Notes: generated by a model from the letters alone, not told the origin. 57,436 nt of DNA from Saprolegnia diclina VS20 (GCF_000281045.1 NW_008246073.1:409343-466778); one strand, 5' to 3'; shown: positions 46,073 through 57,022, counted from the first letter of the stretch. Made by a program: numbers and translations.

Positions 46073-46700
46073 GTTCGGAAATGACCGACCTCGCGGACGG
46101 TTGCGGCGGGATTGCCACTCACCAGATCTTCGTATTTTTAATTCGCTGCCTTTGATTGGCTCGCTACCCGAACGTCCTTTTTACCAGTGCGTCTTAGGAC
46201 ACCTTGCGTAATCGACGTCCAGCAGCTTGGTGACTGTTGTGCTACGCGACAAGGCAGACCGTAGCGCCGGCGACTTGGCGTTAAAGCCTTCGTGAAGGAT
46301 CAATGATGGAACACCAAATACGCACGTCGAAAGGCGTGAACGAGATCGCCGATATAGATAGCTTTAGTACGTTTTTGGTTCATTTTTGCAATCACAGGTG
46401 GTACACCCAAGTACGTAGCGTGCAGCAAACCGCCTCTCGATCAGCGACTGTCCGTGCATGAGACTTTGCTACTTCCGTGCCGACGACAAAGCTGCTTGCA
46501 AAACGAATCCGAATGGCGTCCACAAACACACTAGCATACGGTGCGTGACACTCTCGCTCTGCGAGAAGCGGTCACGAACGCAATCGTAATCGGTTGACCG
46601 CAAGTGTCGTCTGCGCAATCGGCGACAGGTCGTTTAACCCGTTGAAGTGGCGTTTACCCTCTTGATGGGCATTTAACCCCGCTAGCCTGTTTATCCGGAT
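46073..46700. other. Intergenic between divergent genes
   Basis: 628 nt between the DGAT2-family and Miro start codons; it must hold both promoters. No gene, RNA or clear TATA box was found. Confidence 0.55.
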
Positions 46701-49211
46701 ATGGATCCGCCGACAGCCGGATACGCAGCTAGGGGCAGCCAAAGCTTGGAATCATCGGACATGGCCTCGCCGGTGTTGGACGAGCCGGCCGCGGGCGCCA
46801 CCAGCATGGCCAAGCAGCGCACGATCCGCCTCATGGTCTTGGGCGACGAGAAGGTCGGCAAGTCGTCGCTCATCTCGGCGCTCGTCTCGCAGCACTCGAG
46901 CGAGCACGTGCCCCGCGTGCTCCACGACATTGTTATCCCAACCGAAGATACACGCGAGAACGTCGTCATCTCGCTCCACGACACGAGCTCCAACTCGAAC
47001 GACGTCATGGAAGTCATCAAGACCATCAACCGCAGCGACGCTGCTATCGTGGTCTACGACGTCAGCCGACCCATCTCGTCCCAGCGGCTAAGGTGCGTTT
47101 CCATCCATGGTCATCTCTGAGCACCGTTGGCATGTGATAGCTATTGGCTCGACTTGCTCAAGGTGACCAAGGTCATGCCCGTGGTTCTCGTTGGCAACAA
47201 GTGCGACCTCCTGCCTGGCGGCTCGGAGATGTCCCGTGTCCAGTCGGTCTTGCGCAACTACAAGTTTATCGTGCACAGCTTGGAGTGCTCGGCCAAGTCG
47301 CTCGTGAACGTCAAGAAGACGTTTGGTCTTGCGCAGAAGGCTGTCTTGTATCCGATGGGTCCGCTCTACGATGCGGAGAAGAAGGTACGCAGTCGCCGCC
47401 GTCGCTCGTCTTGACTCTTGACAGCAACTGCAACCGACGTTTGTCCAAGTCCTCAAGCGCATCTTTCGACTCTTTGACGAAGACCGCGATGGCATGATCA
47501 ACCGCGAGGAGCTCAACCGCTACCAGGTACGCGTCGATTCATTTGAGCAACACGCATCCCGCCCGTAGGCGACGTTCTTCCGAGCGCGCATGAAGCAAGA
47601 AGAAATCGACATCCTACTCGACCTGGTCCAGCTCGTCAAGCCCGACGGCGTAGCGATGGACAAGATGGGCATCTACCTCGCAGGTTTCGTGTACCTCTCG
47701 GAGCTCGCGATCGAGAAGAACAAGCCCGAGCACTGCTGGCAGGTACGTCGTCCGCAGAGAAGACAGAGTAGATGCTCAGACCGTGTAGGTGCTGCGGTCG
47801 CTCGGCTACTCGGACGACCTCGCGCTCGACATTCCGTCCGACTATGTCGAGATCCCGCGCGAGGGCCACGAGTACCCAATGGTGGATCTGAGCCCCACGG
47901 CGTGCCTCTTTCTTAAGAACGTCTTTGAGCAATTCGCCGCCAAGGACCACACGCTGCACTGGGCGTCCCTCCAGACCATTTTCGAGATTGTGCCCGCCGA
48001 GAAGCAGCCGCAGTGGTTCCTCAAGTCGACGCCCGCCACAACAACGCTCGAGCTATCGACCTGGATGGCGCTCTGGAGGTACTGGCCATCGAACGGCACA
48101 CTGTTTCACCACCCTGTTAGTCTCGAGATGGCGATTTTCCCGAAAGAAACGCTGATTCAGCTCTTCTACCTTGGATTTAGCCACAAAGCTCCCGTGGCCG
48201 TCGAAGTGTACGATACCGCAGCGCCGATCAACGCGACTCAAACTCGCTTGTAGACGATCCGTGGCCCGCCGACTGAGCGCCAAGAAGACAATTCGCTGCC
48301 TTCTCTTTGGCGCCCCGCGCGCTGGCAAGGTTTGCGCTGCATTGGCTGGGAGTAACTAACAGCGGTATCCTAGACCACGATTGTCAACAAGCTCGTGCAG
48401 CTGCCGTTTGAGAGCCCCGGGTATCTCATGGAGACGGATGGCGACGGCGACGAGAGCGATGACACGAACGGGGCGCGTGTCCGACCCATGGACGTCTATC
48501 CGTTCCTGCTCCACAACGTGCACGTGGTCAACGACAAGGAGACGACTGGCGAAAAGTACCTCATCGTACGGCCGCCGTGTTTGTACGCTTGGTATAATAC
48601 TCGGGTAGATGTCGGAGGTGTCGGAAGCCAATGTCTCGCCGCGCATGGTGTCGCAAATCGCGCGCGAGATCCACGTCGATATTGTGTGCTACGTCTTTGA
48701 CGGCAACGACGCCGACTCGATCGACTACCTCCTCTCGGTCGAGAAGCACATACCAGACTCGATCCCCGTCATGTTTGTCTGCACCAAGTCCGACCTCATG
48801 GAGGCCACGCTCACGTCCTCGATCGCATGGGACAAGGCGCTCGCCCACTGCGCGTCGCTCGAGCTCTTTGCGCCACTGAGCGTCTCGGACAAGACCTTGC
48901 AGGGCCTCCAGGGCGACCACTCGCTCTACTCGCTCCTTGTCCACCGTGCGCTGCACCCGTACGCGACTTCCATCGGCATCTGCGTCGCATAACAGAACAT
49001 TGCCCCTAGGCAAGGAGCGCTGCCCTTCTCCGCCCACAAACGCCAGGCCAAGCGGCGGAAGCGCTGGATCATTGGCGGTTGCGCTGTGACAGTCTCGCTC
49101 CTCGCGGTCGCGGGCGCCGTCTACTACAAGGAGAAGCTCGAGGCGTACGTGCCATACCTCCCGCTCTGGCTTCAGAAGCCGCTCACACTTCTCCCATCCA
49201 CGGCCAAGTAG
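46701..49211 (+). CDS. Miro: mitochondrial Rho GTPase with EF-hands and C-terminal anchor
   Basis: A spliced gene from ATG at 46701 to TAG at 49209-49211. Domain order is that of Miro. GTPase 1 has the P-loop GDEKVGKSSLISAL, and NKCD in VVLVGNKCDLL. The canonical EF loop is DEDRDGMINREEL (~47480). The second EF/ELM part includes LGYSDDLAL. GTPase 2 has the P-loop FGAPRAGKTTIVNKL, split by an intron near 48330-48373, and TKSD in VFVCTKSDLM. A basic stretch (KRQAKRRKRW) precedes one hydrophobic helix (IIGGCAVTVSLLAVAGAVYY) near the end, fitting a tail anchor in the outer mitochondrial membrane. It governs mitochondrial transport and ER contacts in other eukaryotes. Introns are about 45-55 nt. 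It converges with the GPI8 gene, with 56 nt between the stops. Confidence 0.93.
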
Positions 49212-49267
49212 CGCTCTTTTGTCATTTGCAATGCATTGTTTTGGCGCCGCGCAGTCATGTTGTCGCA

Positions 49268-50592
49268 TTAGAGGACCACGGACGAAACGACCAGAAGGGT
49301 CGCCACGCCGATGACGGCTGAGGTCCAGACGACAGTGTCGAGATCCAAGTGCATCGCAGGCGACGACTCCAAGTGCTTGCTACTGCCGTCAGCAGCGTCA
49401 GGCGATGTTAGGTCGTAGTAGCTGGCAACGTTGGCGGGGCGTTCTGTGGTGGGTGGTGCTAGCGGATACGTCGCGTCGTCGAGCTCGACGTGAAGGACCG
49501 AGCCGAGAAAGTCCGTGACCGGCACCTCGTGCAACGGACGGTGGAGGAGCTCAGTTCGTGCTTCGGGGTCCGAGTAGAGCATGCGCGGGTCGTACGAGCC
49601 AAAGAGATCGGCGAGGGTTTTGCTGGTGTCGTGGGCCTGCAGAAAGTCGAGTGTCGCATACGTGAAGCGGTCAATGAGCGAGAGGCCAATCTATTGAAAC
49701 AACGTCAGTGGCGTCATCGGCAATTTCGAGCAGTACGTCAAAGTCCGTGTGGTACGCGTACGAGTTTTGGCCCGTGGAGGCGCTACCAATGGTGACGACG
49801 TTGGGCGAGTAGAGCTGCTTGGCGAGCGACCCGGCTTGGCACGTGTCCACCATGAAGAAGAGTTCGTTGTATCTACAAACGCTGGTCAATGCTGCTCATT
49901 CGAGCGGCAGATCAATGTACCGGCCTTTGACGTGCATTTCTTCGATCGAGTCGGCAATGTCATGGCTCGAGAGCTCCTCGACGTCCTGAAACTTGAGAAA
50001 GCCGTCACCGCCGTGGCCCGTCATGAAGACAAATACGTTGCTCTTCTCGTCCGAGTCCAAGCGACGGTTGGCTGGAGTCCCCGGCTCGTGTCGGCCCGTA
50101 AGCACTTTGATAAAGTTGGCCACGTTCACTTCGTCGCCGCGGTAGTCGACCTCAACGTCTTCGCCGTACCTACGTCAGTGAAGCGTCACACAGTCGTTGC
50201 GGTATTGCTAGATAGTACAGATTGATCGCATGGTTGTTGCTGTTGAAAACATGGCCAGGGTAGCAGTTGCGGGCGTTGCATGGCATTTGGTCGGCGAGCA
50301 TAAGCACAATCTAAGGCAGACGAGCTGAGCATAGTGGCACGCGGTTGCTGCGAACCTGGCTGTCGGGAATGCCCAGACGCTTCACCGAGTGGTACAGCGA
50401 CAGCGCGTTCGTGATGTGCCGGTAGTTGAACCAGAAGCGCGACGCGTCGACCTAAGCCCTCACTCGATGGTGTCAGTGTGCTCGATGGTTACGTACAATG
50501 ACGGCCCAATTGTTGGTGTGGCGCTCGTAGCCCATGGCGCACACCAGTAGCAGCAGTAGGAAGCTGCTCGTTGCCCAAGAAAAGCCGGCCAT
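49268..50592 (-). CDS. GPI8: GPI8/PIG-K, catalytic subunit of GPI-anchor transamidase
   Basis: A spliced gene; the start [18 protein letters not shown] at 50592 gives a signal peptide. Family hallmarks in order: [38 protein letters not shown]-type segment (~50450-50360), [12 protein letters not shown], catalytic His in FMTGHGGDG (~50020) and catalytic Cys in [10 protein letters not shown] (~49850). These are the His-Cys pair of peptidase family C13. The C-terminus ends with one membrane helix ([18 protein letters not shown]). It cleaves the GPI-attachment signal and transfers the protein to GPI in the ER. Introns are about 45 nt. Confidence 0.94.
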
Positions 50593-51499
50593 CGTGATCG
50601 TCTCGTCGGTCCGAGCTGTCGGTCCGTCAAGCAGCCCCGACACGTGGGTTGCTAATAATGTCACCATATAGTGTAAGAACGTATTCTGTTATAGTATTAA
50701 TTCATTCGTGATATAGTGTAAGTCATTTGCTTGGCACACTATTACGGTCTGCGAGACTGGGCAAGCGCATTCACATTGCACGAAAACACATCGATGCGCG
50801 CGACTAGACCCGATTGACTAGAAGTATATATGTAAATGAACAGAGGTGTTGCCTCGTCGTGCGCTTCGTAACCCAAGTAGCCACTGCAGCTGCTGTGTGC
50901 TACCACGTTGAATAGTGTATGATGTATTTTCGGATAGATGAATTGTATCCGGAAAGAAAAGATTTCGGCACCAGCTTGAATAATTGAACGCTGGGACAGC
51001 AACCAAGAGAGCGAGACGAGGGCGGCCTTTCTATAGAGACGACGTGTGATTTGCGAATATTCATTCCTGCCCTGGTCTCTGATAGAGTCTTTTCTCTGCT
51101 TTTTCGCGATTTGACGCGACTTTTTCCGCGCGAAAATGCTGTCGACCGGCTTTGGAGCTCAGATGTGAGGCTCCGACCCCATATCACCCGAGAAGGCTGC
51201 TACGAAGCAGCACCTCGGTACGAGTGTTATTAGTACCATGTCAGCCAGCGATATAGAAGCAATGTGGCCGCTTTCGTGGCCGCTGGTTCGAATCCACGTG
51301 GTGTGATTGGAATGCCACTTGCACGTCCGAGCGAGCCAATCCGTGACGCGTATTTTGCAGCAGAATCGTTCGATTGGTGGAACCGACGGTTCTGCAGACG
51401 CACGTGGCAGGCCAAGCCAAGTCCATGCGAATGTCACCAGCTGGGCAAGCAGCGACCGACCATCGACCGGTCAGTTGGCCTTTTCACTCCTGAGAGCAC
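50593..51499. other. Intergenic region with an isolated Pol III B-box match
   Basis: About 0.9 kb without a supported protein gene. At 51285-51295 the sequence GGTTCGAATCC is an exact B-box. The surrounding ~75 nt do not fold into a convincing cloverleaf (T stem only 3 bp, no matching acceptor). Confidence 0.5.
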
Positions 51500-51817
51500 A
51501 TGATCAGCCTGAGCATCCCGTCGCCCAAGGCCCTCTTTACACGCTGGCGCCGCCGAAGCAACTGCGAAGACACCAAGAAGTTGAGTCCTGTCGCACTGGC
51601 GGGCGCGAGCCGTCGATACACGAGCACGATCAACAACTGCTGCAACTCGCACGCACCGAGCGTCGACCCGACGAGCCAAAGCACGACATTCCAAGGCGAT
51701 AGCAAGACGTGCGCCACGTGCAAGCGCCAGTACCTGCGGTATGCCAGCAAGTATGATGAATACTGCTCGGTGGACTGCAAGTCAGTCGGGTACTCTAAGT
51801 ACACGCTGAGCTACTAG
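51500..51817 (+). CDS. Small Cys-rich, probably zinc-binding protein
   Basis: The product is 105 residues from ATG at 51500. The C-terminal half contains CATCKRQYLRYASKYDEYC followed by SVDC, i.e. C-x2-C-x14-C-x3-C, a likely single zinc site. The N-terminal part is basic and Ser-rich, without membrane helix or signal peptide. It converges with the delta-tubulin gene. I do not recognise the family; a role in nucleic-acid or protein binding is only a guess. Confidence 0.5.
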   Translation: MISLSIPSPKALFTRWRRRSNCEDTKKLSPVALAGASRRYTSTINNCCNSHAPSVDPTSQSTTFQGDSKTCATCKRQYLRYASKYDEYCSVDCKSVGYSKYTLSY

Positions 51818-51887
51818 GACTATTAGAGACGACCAGATAGGATGTTGCGTCTCGTAATTTATTTAGATTTACTTGCATTATCACGAT

Positions 51888-53090
51888 CTACACTAAATTA
51901 GAGTACGCGTCGACAACGTCAAGGCAAGCATCGAGCGTCTCATGGAAGTAGTCCTCTTCGACTCCGTACTTTTTGTACCAGTGGAGATACGCCTTGGCGT
52001 GCAGCTGCTGGGCGGCGCGGCTGACGAACGTCGAGAGCATCGGGATCGCGTTCGTTTGACCGTTGGCACTCACCGTGACTGCACCGGACATTGTCATCGG
52101 TGGAGCCAACGACACAGTGGTCGCGATGCGCTGCGGTGCCCAGTCAGGCGCTGGAAACGCCCTCTCGATAGCCTTGACCACGGACGTCAAGGACGCAGCT
52201 GTAGCGCCACCGCGAACGTGGATATGCCGACCAATACACGGAGATTGGGTCGCAGCATACGGATAGGATGCCACGAGCTGCTTCGTCGCCGCTGCAAGCC
52301 CCGCATCGTCATCTGTAGAAGGAAGTAGCGCTACGAGGCGTGAGTCAGAAGGCTTGGAGCGGGGGCGTTGGGCGTAATACGCGGTCCGGACGTCGACAAA
52401 TTTGGCCGACGCCATCGGGCACGTCTGCGTCACAAACGAGCCGAGATCAAAGGGTCGCTTGTCAGAGGGGAGGAAAAGCCCAGCCCAGTCACCAGCTACG
52501 AGCCGGTTCATTTCAGTGAGCGAAACACCGCCGGTAGCGCCACGCCAATGGGCCACGAGGCGCGCGACGTCGTCGTTGTCCTTGTACAAGATTGCGTCCG
52601 AGTACGTCTGGAGGTGGCGCAGCGTGAAGAGCGCGTTGTAGTTTTGCAGCGGCGAGTCGCCAACAAGCGACGGCGCAATGCAGCCGTTGAGAATATACGC
52701 CTTGGGATATGTGTCTCGAATAGCCTCCAGAAGTCGGCTTCCGAGGCCAGCGCCCGTCCCACCTGCTAGGCTGTGCAAGAGGATCGCCCCTCGATAGCAG
52801 TCAACGACCTCGATTTCCTTGCGGAGCGACTCGAGCACACGCGCCGTGAGCGCGATGTTTGTTGTTTGGTGGTAGCCCATCGCCCAGTTGTTGCCGCGAC
52901 CGCTCTGCTCGACGTGGACACCGGCGACGCTAACGCGGTCGGCGATCGCGCCAACGACCTTGGGCTCCGAATCGACGAGAATGCAAGGTCGGTGGGTCTG
53001 GCCGTCCGCAGCCGCGCCATGCTGCGAGAGCGCAAGGAGCTCGGCGCCGACTTGGTTGCCGCACTGCCCAATACAGAGCGAAATGCTCAT
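51888..53090 (-). CDS. Delta-tubulin
   Basis: A single exon of 400 codons. The N-terminus MSISLCIGQCGNQVG is the tubulin start. NNWAMGY and the glycine-rich nucleotide loop HSLAGGTGAGLGS follow the delta-tubulin version (AGGTG in place of the GGGTG of alpha and beta). The end AKAYLHWYKKYGVEEDYF is also delta-like. The length is shorter than the ~450 residues of animal delta-tubulin, mainly through trimmed internal loops. Delta-tubulin is needed for triplet microtubules in basal bodies and is kept only by flagellated lineages, which agrees with a zoospore-forming organism. It is divergent from the IMPACT-family gene. Confidence 0.93.
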   Translation of the reverse strand: MSISLCIGQCGNQVGAELLALSQHGAAADGQTHRPCILVDSEPKVVGAIADRVSVAGVHVEQSGRGNNWAMGYHQTTNIALTARVLESLRKEIEVVDCYRGAILLHSLAGGTGAGLGSRLLEAIRDTYPKAYILNGCIAPSLVGDSPLQNYNALFTLRHLQTYSDAILYKDNDDVARLVAHWRGATGGVSLTEMNRLVAGDWAGLFLPSDKRPFDLGSFVTQTCPMASAKFVDVRTAYYAQRPRSKPSDSRLVALLPSTDDDAGLAAATKQLVASYPYAATQSPCIGRHIHVRGGATAASLTSVVKAIERAFPAPDWAPQRIATTVSLAPPMTMSGAVTVSANGQTNAIPMLSTFVSRAAQQLHAKAYLHWYKKYGVEEDYFHETLDACLDVVDAYSNLV

Positions 53091-53186
53091 GGGATCGTCC
53101 GCCGTCTGCTTTTACTGGGGAGTTCCAAGGTCGCTTAGAAGCGCCATGATACGGTGTCGGGTAATTACTCCCTTGGACGGTCAACG
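53091..53186. promoter_or_regulatory. Short divergent promoter region
   Basis: 96 nt separate the ATG codons of delta-tubulin and the IMPACT/YigZ-family gene. No TATA box was seen. A bidirectional promoter is inferred from the spacing only. Confidence 0.4.
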
Positions 53187-53807
53187 ATGAAATTCTTGTC
53201 CATTGCGCGCGCCGTCGAGGCCGAGGTGCCAAAGATCAAGGGATCGCGCTTTATCGGTTTCGCAAGTCCCGTGACGTCGCGCCAAGAGGCTTTGGCAGTT
53301 GTCGCCGCGCGCCGAGCGATCTTCCCGCAGGCTAATCACCACTGCTTCGCCTACACGCTCGCGTCGCCGCCCGAATCGTTCGCGTCCGACGACGGCGAGC
53401 CCCACAACAGTGCTGGCCGGCCGATCCTGCACGTCTTGCAGCAGCACGACGTGCTCAACGTCTGCCTCGTCGTTTCGCGCATTTTTGGTGGCACAAAGCT
53501 GGGCACAGGCGGTCTCGTTCGGGCCTACAACAGCGCGGCCAAGTGCGCGATGGAGACCGCGAGCATCCAAGAGACGTGCGTTCAGCATATTCTCACCGTA
53601 CTCGTGCCCATTCATGCCGTCGCCGCCGTCAAGAAGGCTCTGCACCGCTTCGATGGGCACGTCGAATCTCTTGCCATTGAGGGCGACTCGGCCGTGCTAG
53701 TCTCGCGCCTGCCACTGACACACGCCATCGCTTTCGAGTCAATGGTATCCGAGTCGACAAATGGACGTGCCATCATCTCACGAGCGCACGAAGAAGATGC
53801 AAGGTAA
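53187..53807 (+). CDS. IMPACT/YigZ (UPF0029) family protein
   Basis: The product is 206 residues from ATG at 53187 (an upstream GTG-started extension is unlikely). Hallmarks of the UPF0029 N-terminal domain are SRFIGFASPV, HHCFAY, SDDGEPHNSAGRPIL and VSRIFGGTKLGTGGLVRAYNSAA. The C-terminal ~70 residues fit the small ferredoxin-like domain of bacterial YigZ (VPIHAVAAVKKALHRFDGHVES). Eukaryotic IMPACT binds GCN1 through an extra RWD domain, which is absent here, so this is the short bacterial-like form. The molecular role is not settled in this family. Confidence 0.9.
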   Translation: MKFLSIARAVEAEVPKIKGSRFIGFASPVTSRQEALAVVAARRAIFPQANHHCFAYTLASPPESFASDDGEPHNSAGRPILHVLQQHDVLNVCLVVSRIFGGTKLGTGGLVRAYNSAAKCAMETASIQETCVQHILTVLVPIHAVAAVKKALHRFDGHVESLAIEGDSAVLVSRLPLTHAIAFESMVSESTNGRAIISRAHEEDAR

Positions 53808-54096
53808 ATGACACGTGTACCTTTGAGGGGACTTTCGTTAGGACCGTCATATTCTCGAAGGAAACACAGTGAGCTGTACTGACGTGTAAGATGATGGAAT
53901 GCAGTTGGGAGCGAGCATTGCATGTACACATACGTCCTTCAAGCAGCAATGACTATGGCGGCCGACGTCGCAGCAAGCTAACCTCCATCGCGCTCTTGAC
54001 CCCATCAATAAACGAAATTTCGTCCGTTTAAGCATAAAAAGTTGGGCGTTGAAGGGTTAAGATGTTGCAGTAGGACTGTGTTCATAAGATTACGCT

Positions 54097-54964
54097 CTAG
54101 TCCTTCTTGGCACGGGGCTTGCCGCCGCAGTACGTCTTGGCAAAGAAGAAGACGAAGAGCCAAAAGAGGGACTGAACGTACAACATGTATGTGACTTGGA
54201 CGCGGAACGGGATCTTGGGGCACGCGTTCGCGATCACGAGGTAGCCTTGGACGTTCATGATGGCAAACTGGACGAGCTGCAGTACGGTGAGGTACTGCTT
54301 CCACCAGATGCTGCTCGTGTGCGAGCTCACGAAGTAGTACGTGTACATGATGGTGTGGATACCGCCGTTGAGGAGGATCGTGAGGTAGATTTCACCGTCG
54401 TAGCAGACGCGGAAGAGGAACCAGTAGACGAGGAAGACGCTGAGGTGGTGGTACACGTGCAGGAACGAAAGTTGCTTCCACTTTTTGCCCACAATGATGA
54501 TCAACGTGTCCACAAAGTCGAGAATCTTGGACATGTAGAAGAGCCAGAGGAGCCGACCCATGGCCGGGTTTGTCGCGTCATACGGGTTGCAGGGATAGAA
54601 CGAGTAGTGCTATTGCATCACTAGCATGAGTTTCCGACTCGTTGCGATAAAGATGGCTTACGTGGCGGTAGGCTTGGACACCGGCTTCAATGCACATGTA
54701 CGAGCACAACATGATCTGGATCGGGTTGTACACGAACTGCAGCATTCGCGTGTTCACGGCGGGGAAGCCGAGCATCATGATGGTCGAACCCAAGACGATC
54801 GCGGCCACATAGAGGAGCGCGATGGCGAGGGCGCTGGCAAAATCGCCCAGCGGCCAGGACGCAATCGCCGACGCCTTGTAAAGACCATCAGGGTCCATGA
54901 AGTTGAGAAACGCATCGCCGATCGGCGTTGCCCAAGCTTCGAACGCGTGCCAGTACGTCTCCAT
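54097..54964 (-). CDS. Fatty-acid elongase (ELO family, PUFA type)
   Basis: Two exons; ATG at 54964, with an intron GTAAGC...GCAATAG near 54610-54663 joining AYRH to HYSFYPCNPYDATNPAMG. Multiple membrane helices are present. The catalytic His box is FLHVYHHLS (HVYHH, the form of PUFA elongases), followed by NGGIHTIMYTYYF and LQLVQFAIMNVQ. It ends KPRAKKD, where Arg(-5)/Lys(-3) fits an ER retrieval signal. It is the condensing 3-ketoacyl-CoA synthase that adds two carbons to long-chain acyl-CoA at the ER. PUFA preference is inferred from the His box; chain length cannot be told. Confidence 0.93.
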
Positions 54965-55595
54965 TGTCCGAGAAGGCAAAAAGCAAAGTGGTGGGGATTG
55001 TCCACGGACGCCAACCTGGTCGGACCAATGGCCTTGCAGCCATGCTGTTTGCAACAATCGGATTGGCTAAAATGGGAATTGCGATCTTCCCGCGACCAGC
55101 AAAAATCCGCTGAAGTCCGGTGAAGCACCGTTGACGCGACAGTCCCTTGGCAACCAAGGGTACCAGTCGAGTAGAGCGATTTATGGCGGCAGAGTCACCG
55201 AGAGAGAATGCTTTTCTTGTTAATGACGACGATGGATGCGAGGAGCGGAACCTTAGGGGACGCGGAAACACCGACGCTTCGATGCGAGCTGCATGCCAAG
55301 TTCAACAAAACGGCCAAACCTATCCTGGTGCTCATCTGACGTATGCAGCGACGATCTTCAGCAGCTTGATGACGGGACTTGCGTTTTCAACTGGGACGGC
55401 AAACGAAGCATAGCCAAGGATCCGACTTGACTCGAAGCGCAAGCAAGATGGTACGTGATCGATGTGCTCGTACCCGCACGCCAACCATCCTGCACGCTGA
55501 GGGAGGAAGAAGTGAGCGTCGACAAGGGAAAACGTAATCATCATATTGGGTAGCGTGTGGGTAGCAGTATTTGTTGTGTACTCGCACAACTGCGT
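54965..55595. other. Intergenic region with one possible small ORF
   Basis: 631 nt between the elongase and CK2-beta genes. A minus-strand frame from ATG at 55544 to 55332 (70 codons, starting MMITFSLVDAHFFLPQ) begins about 50 nt past the CK2-beta stop. It has a protein-like composition but no recognised domain, so it is not called as a gene. Confidence 0.35.
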
Positions 55596-56529
55596 CTACA
55601 CCGCCTTGTCCTGGATCTGCTTTCGCCGGCCGCGGCGATGGCCGTTTCTATCGTTTTCCTTTTCCCGCTTCCCGAGGTAGTATTCGCTTGTGTGATGTAT
55701 TTTGTAGCCAAAGATTCGGGGCACGTACGCCTGCGACGGCGGCGACGGCACGATCGACGGGTGCGTGAGGAGGAAGAGGTGCGGGAAGGTAGTACCAAAG
55801 TACGAGCCGTCTTGGTCTACTCAAGAAAGCGCGTTAGTCTCCATGGTTCGAGTTGTTGTGCATCGTACTGCCTTGACGCTGCGATTTGGGGAAGAAGATG
55901 TCCCGGCAGCGGGGGCAAAAGATGTTGACGGTCGTGTGGCGAGGCACATCCGACTGTCCAACGGGCAGTACAGGCTGGCCTTGGCAGTGCACGCGGTGGC
56001 ATCGGCCAAAGTCGACGTTCTGGTACTTCTCGAGCATGGCGGCCATGCCCCGCGTCGTCACAATGTAGCGCGCATGGATGAGGCCGTAGAGCATCTCAGC
56101 CGCAGACTCGACCATCTCCTGCTGGATATCCGTCAAGCTGTCTTCGTGCGGCGTCTCGACGTCGAGGATCATGTCCATCGCGTAGTCGTAGTATGGCACG
56201 ATGCTGCTGAGGCCGGTCATGTTGAAGTCGTCGATAATGTAATCTTCGTCGACCTCGCAAAAGAACTCGTTGCCGCGCAGCGAGCAGAACCACGAGATCC
56301 AGCTAAGCTCCTCTTCTTCTTCTTCTTCGTCGTCTTCATCGTCGTCATCGTCGTCGCTCTCGCTCTCGACGTCGCTCGACTCGAGGTCCGAGATCACGGG
56401 CTCGTCCGGCGCACCAAGGACGTCTTCCTGGAGATCGTCGTCTTCGTCAGCGATGTGCTCGTCGGACCGCCCATGTTCCAGGCTCATGGAGGCCATGCTG
56501 TGCATGAGGGGATCGTGGGGGCTGGCCAT
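55596..56529 (-). CDS. Casein kinase 2 regulatory subunit beta
   Basis: Two exons, ATG at 56529. The conserved core starts at about residue 76: [45 protein letters not shown] and the zinc-finger cysteines (CHRVHC and FCPRC), which mediate dimerisation. An intron (GTACGATG...GAGTAG) falls in the finger tail and joins SQRQG to [32 protein letters not shown] follows, and a basic tail to TAG at 55596-55598. The N-terminus is about 70 residues longer than in animal CK2-beta and includes an almost pure Asp/Glu run of about 18. It forms the tetramer with CK2-alpha and directs substrate choice. Confidence 0.93.
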
Positions 56530-57022
56530 GCTTGCGTCCTCCCGCGGTCTCCTCGTTTTCAAGTCAATTTGGTTGGCCCAATCTCAGGCCGTAATTTTTC
56601 CACGTTGCTATACAAATAGCAAGGTATTTATTTTAGCAGGTTCTGCACAAAAACCTCCATCACTCTATGCAATGTAAAAAGAGAGGTTCGATCCAACGCC
56701 CTCTCACGATAGCGACACCGTGGTTCAAGATCTTAGCGCCGAGAGAACGTTACAATTCCGTAGCTGCATATTGGGATGCTGACATGACAGAAGCTTTGCA
56801 GCTCATTTGCTAGCTACAATACACCGTACTCAAGCTAGCAGTCATGTTTTGGAATGTCTTCATTGATCGCACAAACACTGAAGGACGTGACGCAGTACGA
56901 CAAGCACGTCCTGCCATGATTAAAGCAAATAAACGGTACAAGATCATTGGCATTAGCAAAGTCTATCAAGATAGAAATGCTACATCGGACACACACGACG
57001 AAAGCAGGGGGCGTGTCGAGGC
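56530..57022. other. Intergenic, nothing recognised
   Basis: 493 nt between two minus-strand genes. The right-hand ~50 nt are the 3' flank of the Cys-rich membrane protein gene and resemble bases 451-500. Nothing else is seen. Confidence 0.55.

Noticed and set aside
51230-51310. Candidate tRNA gene around the sequence GGTTCGAATCC
   Set aside because: The T stem pairs over only 3 bp, no 7-bp acceptor stem can be formed, and the anticodon arm loop is the wrong size. Kept only as an isolated B-box.
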